Part shown: piece after piece, positions 24,448 to 33,089 of the stretch
Numbering within the stretch: position 1 is the first letter of the stretch
Layout: the number at the start of each line of letters is the position of its first letter
DNA from: Bacteroidales bacterium
GTDB taxonomy: Bacteria > Bacteroidota > Bacteroidia > Bacteroidales > UBA932
NCBI GenBank assembly: GCA_009777095.1
Contig: WRMN01000001.1
Location: 178,909-242,908, forward strand
Direction: 5' to 3'
DNA: 64,000 nt
Notes under the pieces: generated by a model
Told to the model about the DNA's origin: nothing
Databases searched by the model: none
The model's input: only the letters and a program-made list of their open reading frames with translations
Made by a program: the position numbers and the translations under genes

Positions 24448-24750
24448 GCCTTTGTCGGGGCCAATGCGTTCAATTAGGCCCTTGGCTTTGAGTTTAGAGA
24501 TGTTTTCTTTTATTTTACTTAAAGAAATTCCAACTATCTTGCCCAATTCATCTCTTGTAACAAAAGGATTTATCGTTATTGTATCTAAGATCTTGTGTTG
24601 ATTAAGTGTTATTTTTTCAGGCCCCTTTTCAGGCCCCTTTTCAGGCCCCTTTTCAGTAGCAGTACTTATTTTTTGTTCGCTATAAGAAACTGTTGCTTTC
24701 CTTTGAGCATCTATGCGATTTTTGCCTCCAGCCGTTTCATCAAACTTCCT
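24421..24750 (-). pseudogene. Winged-helix C-terminal fragment (copy B) of an AlbA_2/ATP-binding regulator-like protein
   Basis: An open frame of 109 codons without a start: FDETAGGKNRIDAQRKATVSYSEQ, then three EKGP repeats (a 12-bp tandem repeat at about 24616-24652), then a winged helix LDTITINPFVTRDELGKIVG and GLIERIGPDKGGYWKIVKR-stop. This matches the C-terminal part of COG2865-type putative DNA-binding/ATP-binding proteins. An in-frame TAA inside the dehydrogenase end blocks extension upstream. It overlaps the dehydrogenase stop, so it was joined there by recombination. Confidence 0.6.
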
Positions 24751-25978
24751 TTAGCTTGTACACCAGTTCACTATTTAAATTCAATCCTTTAAACTCTTTA
24801 TGCCCTACCGCTACAACTGCCGCATCAAACTTGCCTTCCGGAATTTTGGTCAGGATATTCAGTCCGTATTCGTGCTTCACCTCTTCGGGATTAGCCCATG
24901 GGTCATAAACCGTTACATTGATTTCATACTCTTCCAAATGCCGAATCAGATCAACTACTTTGCTGTTACGGATATCGGGACAGTTCTCCTTAAAAGTAAT
25001 ACCTAGGACTAAGGTATTAGCCCCTTTCACTCCAATCCCCTTTTTAATCATTTGCTTCACTACCTGTGAGGCAACATATTCAGCCATGCTGTCGTTCATC
25101 CGCCGGCCGGCAAGGATAATTTCCGGATGATAGCCGTACTCTTGCGCCTTTTGCGCTAAATAGTAGGGATCAACACCAATACAATGTCCTCCTACCAATC
25201 CGGGTTTAAAGGGTAAGAAATTCCATTTTGTTCCGGCGGCTTCCAATACAGCATTAGTAGGTATATCCATCCTGTCGAAAATTTTCTTCAGTTCATTTAC
25301 AAAAGCAATATTAATGTCGCGTTGCGAATTTTCAATCACTTTGGCCGCTTCGGCTACCTTGATAGTTGGGGCTAAATGAGTTCCGGCCGTGATCACGGAG
25401 CGGTAGAGGGCATCAACTTTTTCCCCAATTTCAAGCGTAGATCCGGAGGTAACTTTCTTTATCTTTTCAACGGTATGCTCTTTGTCTCCCGGATTAATCC
25501 GCTCCGGCGAGTAGCCGGCAAAGAAATCAATATTATATTTCAAGCCCGAAGCGCTTTCCACCACTGGAATGCAATCTTCCTCAGTAGCTCCCGGATAAAC
25601 TGTTGATTCATAAATCACAATATCGCCTTTCTTGATCACTTTTCCTACTGCTTCGCTCGCCTTGAACAGGGGGGTCAAGTCGGGTCGATTGTTTTTATCT
25701 ACCGGAGTGGGAACGGTTATGATGTAATAATAACAATCGCGGATATCTTCTGAATTACATGAACAGAACAATCCGGGAGAGTTGTTGGCATTGCCTTTTA
25801 GCACAGCGCGAAGTAGCTCTTCCTCTACCTCCAGAGTGGAGTCAATGCCCTTCATCAATTCGTCTACACGGTTTTTATTAATATCAAAACCAACAACAGG
25901 GTGTTTTGTGGCAAACAAGCGTGCCAAAGGCAACCCTACATAACCTAATCCAATGATTGCGATTTTTGTGTTATTCAT
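24740..25978 (-). CDS. Nucleotide-sugar dehydrogenase (WbpO/TviB-like UDP-HexNAc 6-dehydrogenase)
   Basis: About 412 residues. The N-terminal NAD domain begins KIAIIGLGYVGLPLA, the central region has YESTVYPGATEEDC, the catalytic Cys lies in GLVGGHCIGVDPYYLA, and the C-terminal UDP-binding domain has LGITFKENCPDIRNSKV. It oxidises a UDP-N-acetylhexosamine to the uronic acid. Start: ATG at 25978 (MNNTKIAI) fits the family better than the ATG three codons upstream. The epimerase gene ends 12 bases before it, so the two form a WbpO/WbpP-like pair making UDP-GalNAcA-type sugars. Confidence 0.9.
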   Translation of the reverse strand: MNNTKIAIIGLGYVGLPLARLFATKHPVVGFDINKNRVDELMKGIDSTLEVEEELLRAVLKGNANNSPGLFCSCNSEDIRDCYYYIITVPTPVDKNNRPDLTPLFKASEAVGKVIKKGDIVIYESTVYPGATEEDCIPVVESASGLKYNIDFFAGYSPERINPGDKEHTVEKIKKVTSGSTLEIGEKVDALYRSVITAGTHLAPTIKVAEAAKVIENSQRDINIAFVNELKKIFDRMDIPTNAVLEAAGTKWNFLPFKPGLVGGHCIGVDPYYLAQKAQEYGYHPEIILAGRRMNDSMAEYVASQVVKQMIKKGIGVKGANTLVLGITFKENCPDIRNSKVVDLIRHLEEYEINVTVYDPWANPEEVKHEYGLNILTKIPEGKFDAAVVAVGHKEFKGLNLNSELVYKLKEV

Positions 25979-25990
25979 GTAATGCATTTA

Positions 25991-26962
25991 TTATAAATTA
26001 TCCCGGTACCAACTGAGGGCTTCTTTCAGGCCTCGCCGCGCAGAGTATTGCGGATTATAACCTAAGAGGCGCCTGGCCTTATCAATACAGGCTAAGGAGT
26101 GCGGAATGTCGCCGGAGCGGTTGGGGCCATGGATGACTTCTATATTAGTAACTTCTGAGTCAAAGGCCGATAGATATTCCTTCAGATATTGCACCAATTG
26201 ATTCAAATTGGTACGTTCGCCATAAGCTATATTATAGACAGTATTTACTGCCTGAGGATTTTCTGTTGTGATGGCTAAATAGTTAGCTTGTATCACATTG
26301 TCGATATAGGTGAAATCGCGCGAATATTCGCCATCGCCGTTAATTACCGGCGATTCGCGCCGCATCAGTTGCATTACAAACTTAGGAATCACGGCGGCAT
26401 AAGCTCCATTAGGGTCCTGCCTGCGGCCGAAAACATTGAAATAGCGCAGGCCTATACATTCTATCCCATAGCTGCGGGCAAAGACGTCGGCATACAGTTC
26501 ATTTACATATTTGGTAATAGCGTAAGGCGACAAGGGTTTTCCGATGAGGTCTTCTACCTTGGGCAGACTTGCCGAATCGCCATAGGTAGAAGAGCTGGCC
26601 GCATAAACAAAGCGTTTTACTTTGGCAGCGCAAGCTGTAGCCAAGATGTTAAGGAAGCCTGAGATGTTAACCTCGTTGGTAGTAAACGGATCTTTAATGG
26701 AGCGCGGCACCGAGCCTAAGGCTGCTTGATGCAACACATAATCTGCCCCTTCGCAGGCTTTCCGGCAATCGTCGAGATTGCGAATATCGCCGACAATAAG
26801 CCTGAATCGGGGATTATGCTTAAAACTTATCAGGTTTTCTTCTTTACCGGTAGCAAAGTTATCCATACAGGTTACCTCATAGCCCATATCCAAGAGGTAT
26901 TCGCAAAGATTGGAGCCTATAAATCCTGCTCCACCGGTGATTAATATTTTTTTCTTAGTCAT
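25991..26962 (-). CDS. UDP-N-acetylglucosamine 4-epimerase-type SDR (WbpP/TviC-like)
   Basis: About 323 residues in the extended SDR family: NAD motif LITGGAGFIGSNLCEYL, catalytic region with SSSTYG and YAITKYVNE (YxxxK), and substrate region RYFNVFGRRQDPNGAYAAVIPKF, a signature of GlcNAc/GalNAc 4-epimerases of the WbpP class. The start at 26962 (MTKKKILITG) is preferred over the 11-codon longer track ORF. The product feeds the dehydrogenase just downstream. Confidence 0.9.
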   Translation of the reverse strand: MTKKKILITGGAGFIGSNLCEYLLDMGYEVTCMDNFATGKEENLISFKHNPRFRLIVGDIRNLDDCRKACEGADYVLHQAALGSVPRSIKDPFTTNEVNISGFLNILATACAAKVKRFVYAASSSTYGDSASLPKVEDLIGKPLSPYAITKYVNELYADVFARSYGIECIGLRYFNVFGRRQDPNGAYAAVIPKFVMQLMRRESPVINGDGEYSRDFTYIDNVIQANYLAITTENPQAVNTVYNIAYGERTNLNQLVQYLKEYLSAFDSEVTNIEVIHGPNRSGDIPHSLACIDKARRLLGYNPQYSARRGLKEALSWYRDNL

Positions 26963-27076
26963 GTTATTTCTTACATAATATCTTAGCAGTTTCATTTTGA
27001 AGATTATATGCTAAGACTATAAAACTCCGTCAGGTCACTCCCATAAGAGCAACTATTTATCGGAAAAATATATGAT

Positions 27077-27120
27077 GTAGAGACAAATTGCAATCTAAGA
27101 CGCATGCAATACGTCTCTAC
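27077..27120. repeat. Imperfect palindromic repeat (gtagagac...gtctctac)
   Basis: An 8-bp outer stem gtagagac/gtctctac and an inner ttgca/tgcaa stem form a 44-base hairpin in the gap between the epimerase and HAD genes. The outer arms resemble a palindromic repeat family common in many bacterial genomes (from memory). Confidence 0.65.
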
Positions 27121-27510
27121 TTATGCTATTAACAAATCGCCTAACAGGCTCTTTACCTCTTTCCAGTCCACATGCGGACGGCTGCCGTCTTCGGGATATA
27201 CCAGCGGGCATCCCAAAGCAGCATCATCAATATATAGTTCACCGTAAGCCTTAGGCGAAGTTGTCCACTGTCTTTGTGTGGGATTGGTCTGAATCCCATA
27301 GAGCGGAATACTGTGTTCGCGGAACCAGTTAACAGCATCCGTTAAGTAAAGTTGTCCGTTTTTCGGATTATCGGAGCGCATAGTGAAAAGAATAAGTCGA
27401 TGGCCTGCGCCAACTAAGGCACGTAAAACCTCGGCGGCGCCAATTTCGCGCCCAACAACCGGATATTCGTGCGTTACGCAAGTCCCATCAAAATCAACCA
27501 CTATGTACAT
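27121..27510 (-). CDS. HAD-superfamily phosphatase, small (BT0820-like)
   Basis: 129 residues. VVDFDGTCVTHEYP is HAD motif I (DxD), LILFTMRSD motif II (Thr), and ELYIDDAALGCPL motif IV (DD); the protein has almost no cap. Small Bacteroidota HADs of this type lie in capsule loci beside Wzc-type kinases. Its start overlaps the kinase gene by 17 bases. It may dephosphorylate a sugar phosphate or a lipid pyrophosphate intermediate; the substrate is unknown. Confidence 0.8.
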   Translation of the reverse strand: MYIVVDFDGTCVTHEYPVVGREIGAAEVLRALVGAGHRLILFTMRSDNPKNGQLYLTDAVNWFREHSIPLYGIQTNPTQRQWTTSPKAYGELYIDDAALGCPLVYPEDGSRPHVDWKEVKSLLGDLLIA

Positions 27511-29860
27511 CTTTCTCCTTTTTTATTTTATTAATTATTCGCCTCCACCAATTACGTTCCTCGTCTTCAAAATAGTAGCCCTCGTAACGGCCGTATCCGT
27601 AATGGTAATAGTGGCTCCATTGTTTGACTTTAATACTGTTAGCCACCACGCAGAGGTTATTCAATCTCTTCTGCAAGTAGAAGTCGTTCACTAACTTTAT
27701 TCTATCTTTCGGCGTATAATTCTGCCGCATCACATATACCACTACTTCAACATAATCTTTGAGCAACAAAGCATCACTAAGCAGTCCCGCCGGCGGTGTG
27801 TCAATAATCATATAATCGTACAACTGTTGCAACTCAGCAATAAGCGTTGCAACTTTAGGCGACATCAGCAATTCCTGAGGGTTAGGTGGTATATCGCCGC
27901 AGGATATGATGTGAAGGTTGTCATGGCCTTCGATAGGCCGGACGATCTCCTGTAAGTTGCATTGCCCGGCCAAATAGTTACTAAGGCCCTTGCTGTTCTC
28001 TAATCCAAAAGTGAATGTCAAGCCGGGATGCCGCAGGTCGAAGCCTAATACAACAGTACGTTTTCCTAAAGAGGCATAAGTTACGCCGAGGTTAGCTGCC
28101 AAGAAGGATTTACCCTCGCCGCTGATGCTTGAGGTTACCATAATAGTGCGCAGTCCTTGTCCGGCCGTCATCATGAAGTTAAGATTGCTGCGCAGTGTGC
28201 GGAACTGTTCGGCCAAACGGCCACGCTTGACGCCGGCCACAATCTTAGAGGCTGATTTAATGAAGGCAATCTCACCGATAAGCGGTGCCTGAAGCCCTTT
28301 TTCCAATTCGTCTTTAGAGGCTATTTTATTATAAACAAGCCCTGTTACATATATCGCTGCTACAGGGATTATCAAACCTATAAAAGTAAAAAACAAGAGT
28401 ATCCTGTTCTTTTGCGGACTCACCGGTATATCTGAGCTGCGGGCTGGGTCTATTATGCGTGAATCGGCTACGGTAGAGGCATAAGAGATGGCTGTTTCTT
28501 CACGTTTGGAAAGCAGGTAAACATAGAGTTGGTTTTTCACTTCCTGTTGGCGGCTTACATCCAGCAATTCGCGTTCTTTTCGGGGAACAGAATTAATTTG
28601 TTGTTCGAGCCGACGGCCTTGTGACAATAGTTGCTCCTGAGTAATTTCCAAACTATTACGCAGGGCTTGTATATTTTCAAGAATACTGGCTTTCAGGTTG
28701 GAAATACGGTCATCATAAGCCTGTGCAATAGGATTGGAGGCTTTCATGGTATGAAGCGCCTTCGACCTGTCGGCTTCGGTTGTCATCAAGGCAGCAATCA
28801 GGTTCAATAAGGTAGGGTCGTTAATGCCCATGGTTGCCGGAGCTGTACCCGGACTGTTTTCTTTGCCAAGCACATAGTCCTCTATTCCTTGCAGGACGTT
28901 AAGTTGTATATTAACCTTATTGCGTTCGACTTCATTAGTTTGCGCAGCGCTAAGGAACATCTGCGCTTCGGCGCTGATGTTGGTGATGCCGCGGCTTATT
29001 TTATATTGCTCTAATTTGGCTTCGGCCTGGCTCAGGTCCTCGGCCACGTCCAAGAGACGTGTATTAATAAATTGTAATGTGCTATTAATCAGTAGGTTTT
29101 TGTTCTCAACTGCCGTTATATCATAAACTTCCAACAAATGATTGACAATATCTACGCCCATGCGTGGGTTAGGCGTAGTGATGGATATGCCTATGACCGA
29201 TGCAGTTTTATTTTTACGTTGTACCGAAAGTCTCCGGAGCAAGCGAGAGGTAGCCTCCTCTACCGTACAGAGGTGGACAAAGAGCGTTTCTTTTTTATCC
29301 CAATGCATTAACAGCGAGTCGTTCACAGCTACGCGTAAGGTTCCGTGATCGGTAACTATCAACCCATTGGAAGGATATTGGTTATTATCGATGATCAACT
29401 CTCCCTCTTCCGTAAAGTGGCAACGCAAAGGCTCCTTATAGGATATAAGAGAAGGCTGAATTAGTTCGACATACAGAGGCGAGGTTTTGTACAGGGTACT
29501 ATAATGTCCGCCTCTTTTTACGCTGTAGCTTACCTGCAGCTCCATATCTCTTACCACCCTTTCCATGAGGCTAAAGGAGTAGAGAATTTCTACCTCATTG
29601 TCTATCACGTTACGGGTAGAAAACATATCCAGTTCTTCAAGCATAGAATTGCGGCCTGCCTGCCTGTCTTTAATCAGCAGGGTAGCCGATGTTTTGTACA
29701 TTGGCGTAATAGGCCTCAGGTAAAGGAGTCCGACTATTATAAACAGCAGCACCGAGAGTACAAACCACTTCCATCGGGCTATGTAAGGAGAGAGCAACTT
29801 AATCAGGTTAACATCTTCTTCCATTATATCATGGGGTGCATTATCGGGTAAGCGCTGCAT
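27494..29860 (-). CDS. Polysaccharide co-polymerase/bacterial tyrosine kinase (Wzc-like)
   Basis: 788 residues. It has a Wzz domain with flanking membrane helices (near residues 35 and 495), a long periplasmic coiled-coil and GNVR region, then a BY-kinase domain with Walker A SGEGKSFLAANL, Walker A' VLGFDLRHPGL and Walker B YMIIDTPP. A Tyr-rich tail (HYYHYGYGRYEGYYF) is the usual autophosphorylation cluster. It controls chain length and works with Wza and Wzy. The start lies one base from the Wza stop. Confidence 0.94.
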   Translation of the reverse strand: MQRLPDNAPHDIMEEDVNLIKLLSPYIARWKWFVLSVLLFIIVGLLYLRPITPMYKTSATLLIKDRQAGRNSMLEELDMFSTRNVIDNEVEILYSFSLMERVVRDMELQVSYSVKRGGHYSTLYKTSPLYVELIQPSLISYKEPLRCHFTEEGELIIDNNQYPSNGLIVTDHGTLRVAVNDSLLMHWDKKETLFVHLCTVEEATSRLLRRLSVQRKNKTASVIGISITTPNPRMGVDIVNHLLEVYDITAVENKNLLINSTLQFINTRLLDVAEDLSQAEAKLEQYKISRGITNISAEAQMFLSAAQTNEVERNKVNIQLNVLQGIEDYVLGKENSPGTAPATMGINDPTLLNLIAALMTTEADRSKALHTMKASNPIAQAYDDRISNLKASILENIQALRNSLEITQEQLLSQGRRLEQQINSVPRKERELLDVSRQQEVKNQLYVYLLSKREETAISYASTVADSRIIDPARSSDIPVSPQKNRILLFFTFIGLIIPVAAIYVTGLVYNKIASKDELEKGLQAPLIGEIAFIKSASKIVAGVKRGRLAEQFRTLRSNLNFMMTAGQGLRTIMVTSSISGEGKSFLAANLGVTYASLGKRTVVLGFDLRHPGLTFTFGLENSKGLSNYLAGQCNLQEIVRPIEGHDNLHIISCGDIPPNPQELLMSPKVATLIAELQQLYDYMIIDTPPAGLLSDALLLKDYVEVVVYVMRQNYTPKDRIKLVNDFYLQKRLNNLCVVANSIKVKQWSHYYHYGYGRYEGYYFEDEERNWWRRIINKIKKEKDVHSG

Positions 29861-29861
29861 A

Positions 29862-30638
29862 TTATTTCAGTATATTTATGAGTACTAAGATAACAGAAAT
29901 GGAGCTAAGAAAAATAGGCGCCAACTGGTATATGCGGTCGGAAGCAGTAATTTTACCGCTGGTGGCTTCCACATAAACAATATCACCCGGATGGAGATAA
30001 TAGTAGGGCGAGAAGAAAAAGTCTCGCCCTGTCATATCAATTCTTGCAAAGGTGCGATGATCACCTTCTTCTCTTATTATCAACACGTTGGTTTTTCTTC
30101 CATAGATTCCGATATCGCCGGCCAGTGCAATGGCTTCGGGAAGGGTAATTTTCTCGTTCGGAATGTTATAAACCGATGGTCTCCCAACCTCGCCCATTAC
30201 CGATATTTGGAAGTTTGCCAGCCGCACGACCACAGTAGGGGCTTCGAGGTATGCATCAAGTCCTTCGGTTATGCGGGCGGAAAACTCATTGGTAGTCAGC
30301 CCCTGGGCTTTCAGACTGCCCAACAAGGGCAAGGATATATAACCGGTAGAGTCAACCCTAAAGCCATTGGCAGGTTGTAGAACGCCAACCTGCCGTTGCT
30401 GGACATTATTATTCAGAGGAATGGGATTGAACATTTCATTCGCTTCCTTATTAAGGCTACTCACCACGATAGATAACACATCGCCCGGTTGGATACGTGG
30501 GGTATAAGTTTCGCCTAAGCTAAGCGCTATTTGGTCCAACGTTGGTTCAGCCGATTGAAAATAGGTGATGTCTTTTGTTGTACGGCAAGCCGTTAAGGAC
30601 ATTGCTACTATAGAACATCCAATAAAAAACCTCTTCAT
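29862..30638 (-). CDS. Outer-membrane polysaccharide export lipoprotein (Wza-like)
   Basis: 258 residues. It has a lipoprotein signal (MSLTACRTTKD), a poly-export domain (TPRIQPGDVLSIVVSSL, STGYISLPLLGSLKAQGLT) and an SLBB domain (ISVMGEVGRPSVYNIPNEKITLPEAIALAGDI). The C-terminal hydrophobic segment is typical of Bacteroidota members and may cross the outer membrane. It forms the export channel with the Wzc-like kinase. Confidence 0.92.
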   Translation of the reverse strand: MKRFFIGCSIVAMSLTACRTTKDITYFQSAEPTLDQIALSLGETYTPRIQPGDVLSIVVSSLNKEANEMFNPIPLNNNVQQRQVGVLQPANGFRVDSTGYISLPLLGSLKAQGLTTNEFSARITEGLDAYLEAPTVVVRLANFQISVMGEVGRPSVYNIPNEKITLPEAIALAGDIGIYGRKTNVLIIREEGDHRTFARIDMTGRDFFFSPYYYLHPGDIVYVEATSGKITASDRIYQLAPIFLSSISVILVLINILK

Positions 30639-30668
30639 GAATTATACAGAACTTGAATATAGAAAAAA

Positions 30669-31823
30669 TTACTGTATAACAAACTCTACGCGGCGGTTTT
30701 GTTGGCGGCCTTCTTCTGTCTTATTATCGCCAATGGGCTGAGTGTCGCTCATTCCTTTAGCAGTCAACTGCCGACGGTCAACGCCTTTTCCTGCCAAGTA
30801 GCTAACTACTGCATTAGCACGATTGAGAGAAAGTCTCATCTTACTGGAAGAGTCGCCTATAGCATCAGCATGTCCCACTACCATTACATGCGCTTTCGTG
30901 CTTATCATTTCTGTAGCTACTTCATCAAGGTAAGGATAAAAACAGTGATTAAGTACAGCCATAGCGAAATCGAAAGTAATCGTTTTAGAATAGTTAACAG
31001 TTACCGGTTCGGGTTTAGGCGCCGGAGTTTCTTCTCTCGTCTTCAAGTTGTCGATTTCACGTTTCAGCGCGTCAATCTGGCGATTAGCGTCTTCAACAGC
31101 GCTTTTGCTCTTAGCCACCTCATCGCAGGTATCGTCTAACAGGCATTGTAGTCTTTTGAGGGCCTCATCATCGGCTGATGGTTTTATGAAAGCTGCCTCA
31201 TAGTCGCAAAGGCTGCAAACATTGCGAATATGGTTGCGGGTTCCTAATTTAATACGGATACCGGCAGTAATTCCAAAAATAGCCACGCCATTAGGATTAA
31301 AAGCTACATCACGAAATCTGTTAGTATGCCAGCGGCCTTCAAAATTCATGTTAAGGGCCAAGAGCGGAGAAACATTATATTCAAACCTAATCCCTATCGG
31401 CATCACACCACAAACCTCGTTACTCTTGTTGGGATCTAACGAAATGGCTCCTCCTACTCCAATGTGTCCGTAAGTATTGAACTTTTGCCAACTTCCGTGA
31501 CGGTATTTTGCCACCATGTTCGATATGTTGAACTGGCCGGACAGGGTGAATTCATTGGTATGGCCATAGTCTTTATTGTTATAAAAACCGAAGTATTGAT
31601 AATCAAGGCTGAGCCCCCACAAGGGATTAGCTGTCCATTCCACGCCTAAGCCGAAAGAAGGGCCTAAGTCTTTTAAAAATGAGTGACCGGAAGGTAAGTA
31701 GCCTGAAAATCCACCATTAACATTAATTGACCAATATTGGTATGTGGGAATAGTTTCCTGAGCAACGGCTGGCATAGCTATTAATAAGGACACTACTCCT
31801 ACAATAAATATTTTAATTTTCAT
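30669..31823 (-). CDS. OmpA-family outer-membrane protein, copy 1
   Basis: 384 residues. It has a signal peptide (to AVAQE), an N-terminal eight-strand beta-barrel (about residues 25-210), a short coiled-coil (SKSAVEDANRQIDALKREI) and a C-terminal OmpA peptidoglycan-binding domain (VVGHADAIGD, NRANAVVSYL, GMSDTQPIGDN). It is a close paralogue of the next gene; the linker is shorter and lacks the Pro-Ala run. It lies 30 bases upstream of Wza and may anchor the export apparatus. Confidence 0.9.
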   Translation of the reverse strand: MKIKIFIVGVVSLLIAMPAVAQETIPTYQYWSINVNGGFSGYLPSGHSFLKDLGPSFGLGVEWTANPLWGLSLDYQYFGFYNNKDYGHTNEFTLSGQFNISNMVAKYRHGSWQKFNTYGHIGVGGAISLDPNKSNEVCGVMPIGIRFEYNVSPLLALNMNFEGRWHTNRFRDVAFNPNGVAIFGITAGIRIKLGTRNHIRNVCSLCDYEAAFIKPSADDEALKRLQCLLDDTCDEVAKSKSAVEDANRQIDALKREIDNLKTREETPAPKPEPVTVNYSKTITFDFAMAVLNHCFYPYLDEVATEMISTKAHVMVVGHADAIGDSSSKMRLSLNRANAVVSYLAGKGVDRRQLTAKGMSDTQPIGDNKTEEGRQQNRRVEFVIQ

Positions 31824-31847
31824 AAGTTTTTTATGTATAGTTAAGTT

Positions 31848-32993
31848 TTACTGTATAACTATCTCTACACGACGATTTTGCTCGCGGCCTTCTTCCGTAT
31901 TATTGTTGGCAATAGGCTGAGTATCGCCCATCCCTTTAGCAAACAACTGCCGACTGTCAACGCCTTTTCTAACCAAGTATTCAACTACAACATTAGCGCG
32001 GTGGATAGAAAGCGTCATATTACTATCAGTTTCTCCAGTAATATCGGCATGTCCTATTACAGTTGCCTGCGCCTTTGTTCTCATCAATTCCTCAGCAACT
32101 TCATCAAGGAAAGGATAAAAGGCCGGTTTAAGTTCAGCCTGAGCAAAATCGAAAGTAACCGTTTTTGCGGGGGCAGGAGCAGGTTCCGGAGCAGGAGCAA
32201 CAGGAGCAGGAGCAGGGGCGGGAGCGGCCTCTTTCTTCTTCAGCTCGTCAACTTCACGTTTCAGCGTCTCAATCTGACGATTAGCTGCCTCAAGGTCTTT
32301 ACTTTTCGCAAGGTCATCGCAGGTTTCGATACATTGTAATTTTTTGAGGGCGCCATCGTCAACAACGGGTTTTACGAAAGTTTCTTCATAGCTGGGAAGG
32401 GAAACATTGCGAATGTGATTGCGGGTTCCTAATTTAACGCGGATACCGGCAGTAATTCCAAAAATAGCTACGCCATTAGGATTAAAAGCTACATCGCGAA
32501 ACGAAGCGGAGTGCCAGCGGCCTTCAAAATTCATGTTAAGGGCCAAGATCGGAGAGACATTGTATTCAAACCTAATCCCTATTGGTATCACGCCGCAAAC
32601 GTTATCGTTGGCAATGGATCCGCCTACTCCAATATGCCCGTAAGCATTGAGTTTTTGCCAGTCTCCGCGGCGGTATTTTGCCACCACATTAGATAGGTTG
32701 AACTGACCGGAGAGGGTAAATTCATTGGAATGGCCATAGTTTTTATTGTTATAAAAACCAAAGTATTGATAATCAAGACTGAGCCCCCACAAGGGAGTAG
32801 CTGTCCATTCCAGACCTAAGCCGAAAGAAGGGCCTAAGTCTTTCAAAAATGAGTGTCCGGAAGGCAAGTAGCCTGACAAACCACCATTAACATTAATCGA
32901 CCAATATTGGTACGAAGGAATAACTTCTTGAGCAGTAACCGGCATAGCCATTAATAAAGATACTACTCCTACAATAAACATCTTAGTTTTCAT
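31848..32993 (-). CDS. OmpA-family outer-membrane protein, copy 2
   Basis: 381 residues with the same layout as copy 1: signal peptide, barrel, coiled-coil and OmpA C-terminal domain (TVIGHADITGETDS, NRRVEIVIQ). A Pro-Ala-rich linker (APAPAPAPVAPAPEPAPAPA) separates barrel and OmpA domain, which copy 1 has mostly lost. First gene after a strong promoter and 24 bases upstream of copy 1, so it probably heads the polysaccharide-export transcript. Confidence 0.9.
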   Translation of the reverse strand: MKTKMFIVGVVSLLMAMPVTAQEVIPSYQYWSINVNGGLSGYLPSGHSFLKDLGPSFGLGLEWTATPLWGLSLDYQYFGFYNNKNYGHSNEFTLSGQFNLSNVVAKYRRGDWQKLNAYGHIGVGGSIANDNVCGVIPIGIRFEYNVSPILALNMNFEGRWHSASFRDVAFNPNGVAIFGITAGIRVKLGTRNHIRNVSLPSYEETFVKPVVDDGALKKLQCIETCDDLAKSKDLEAANRQIETLKREVDELKKKEAAPAPAPAPVAPAPEPAPAPAKTVTFDFAQAELKPAFYPFLDEVAEELMRTKAQATVIGHADITGETDSNMTLSIHRANVVVEYLVRKGVDSRQLFAKGMGDTQPIANNNTEEGREQNRRVEIVIQ

Positions 32994-33039
32994 AAGTTTT
33001 TATTTTTATGTGAATAAATTATTTATAATATTTAACTTG

Positions 33040-33072
33040 GCAAAGGTAGTTTTTTTATTTTTAATATGCAAA
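33040..33072 (-). promoter_or_regulatory. Promoter for the OmpA-Wza-Wzc operon
   Basis: The minus strand has TTTG, 20 bases, TACCTTTGC, followed by a roughly 45-base AT-rich leader before the OmpA copy 2 ATG. It is a close match to the consensus. Confidence 0.7.
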
Positions 33073-33089
33073 ATATATTTCTTAAACTT

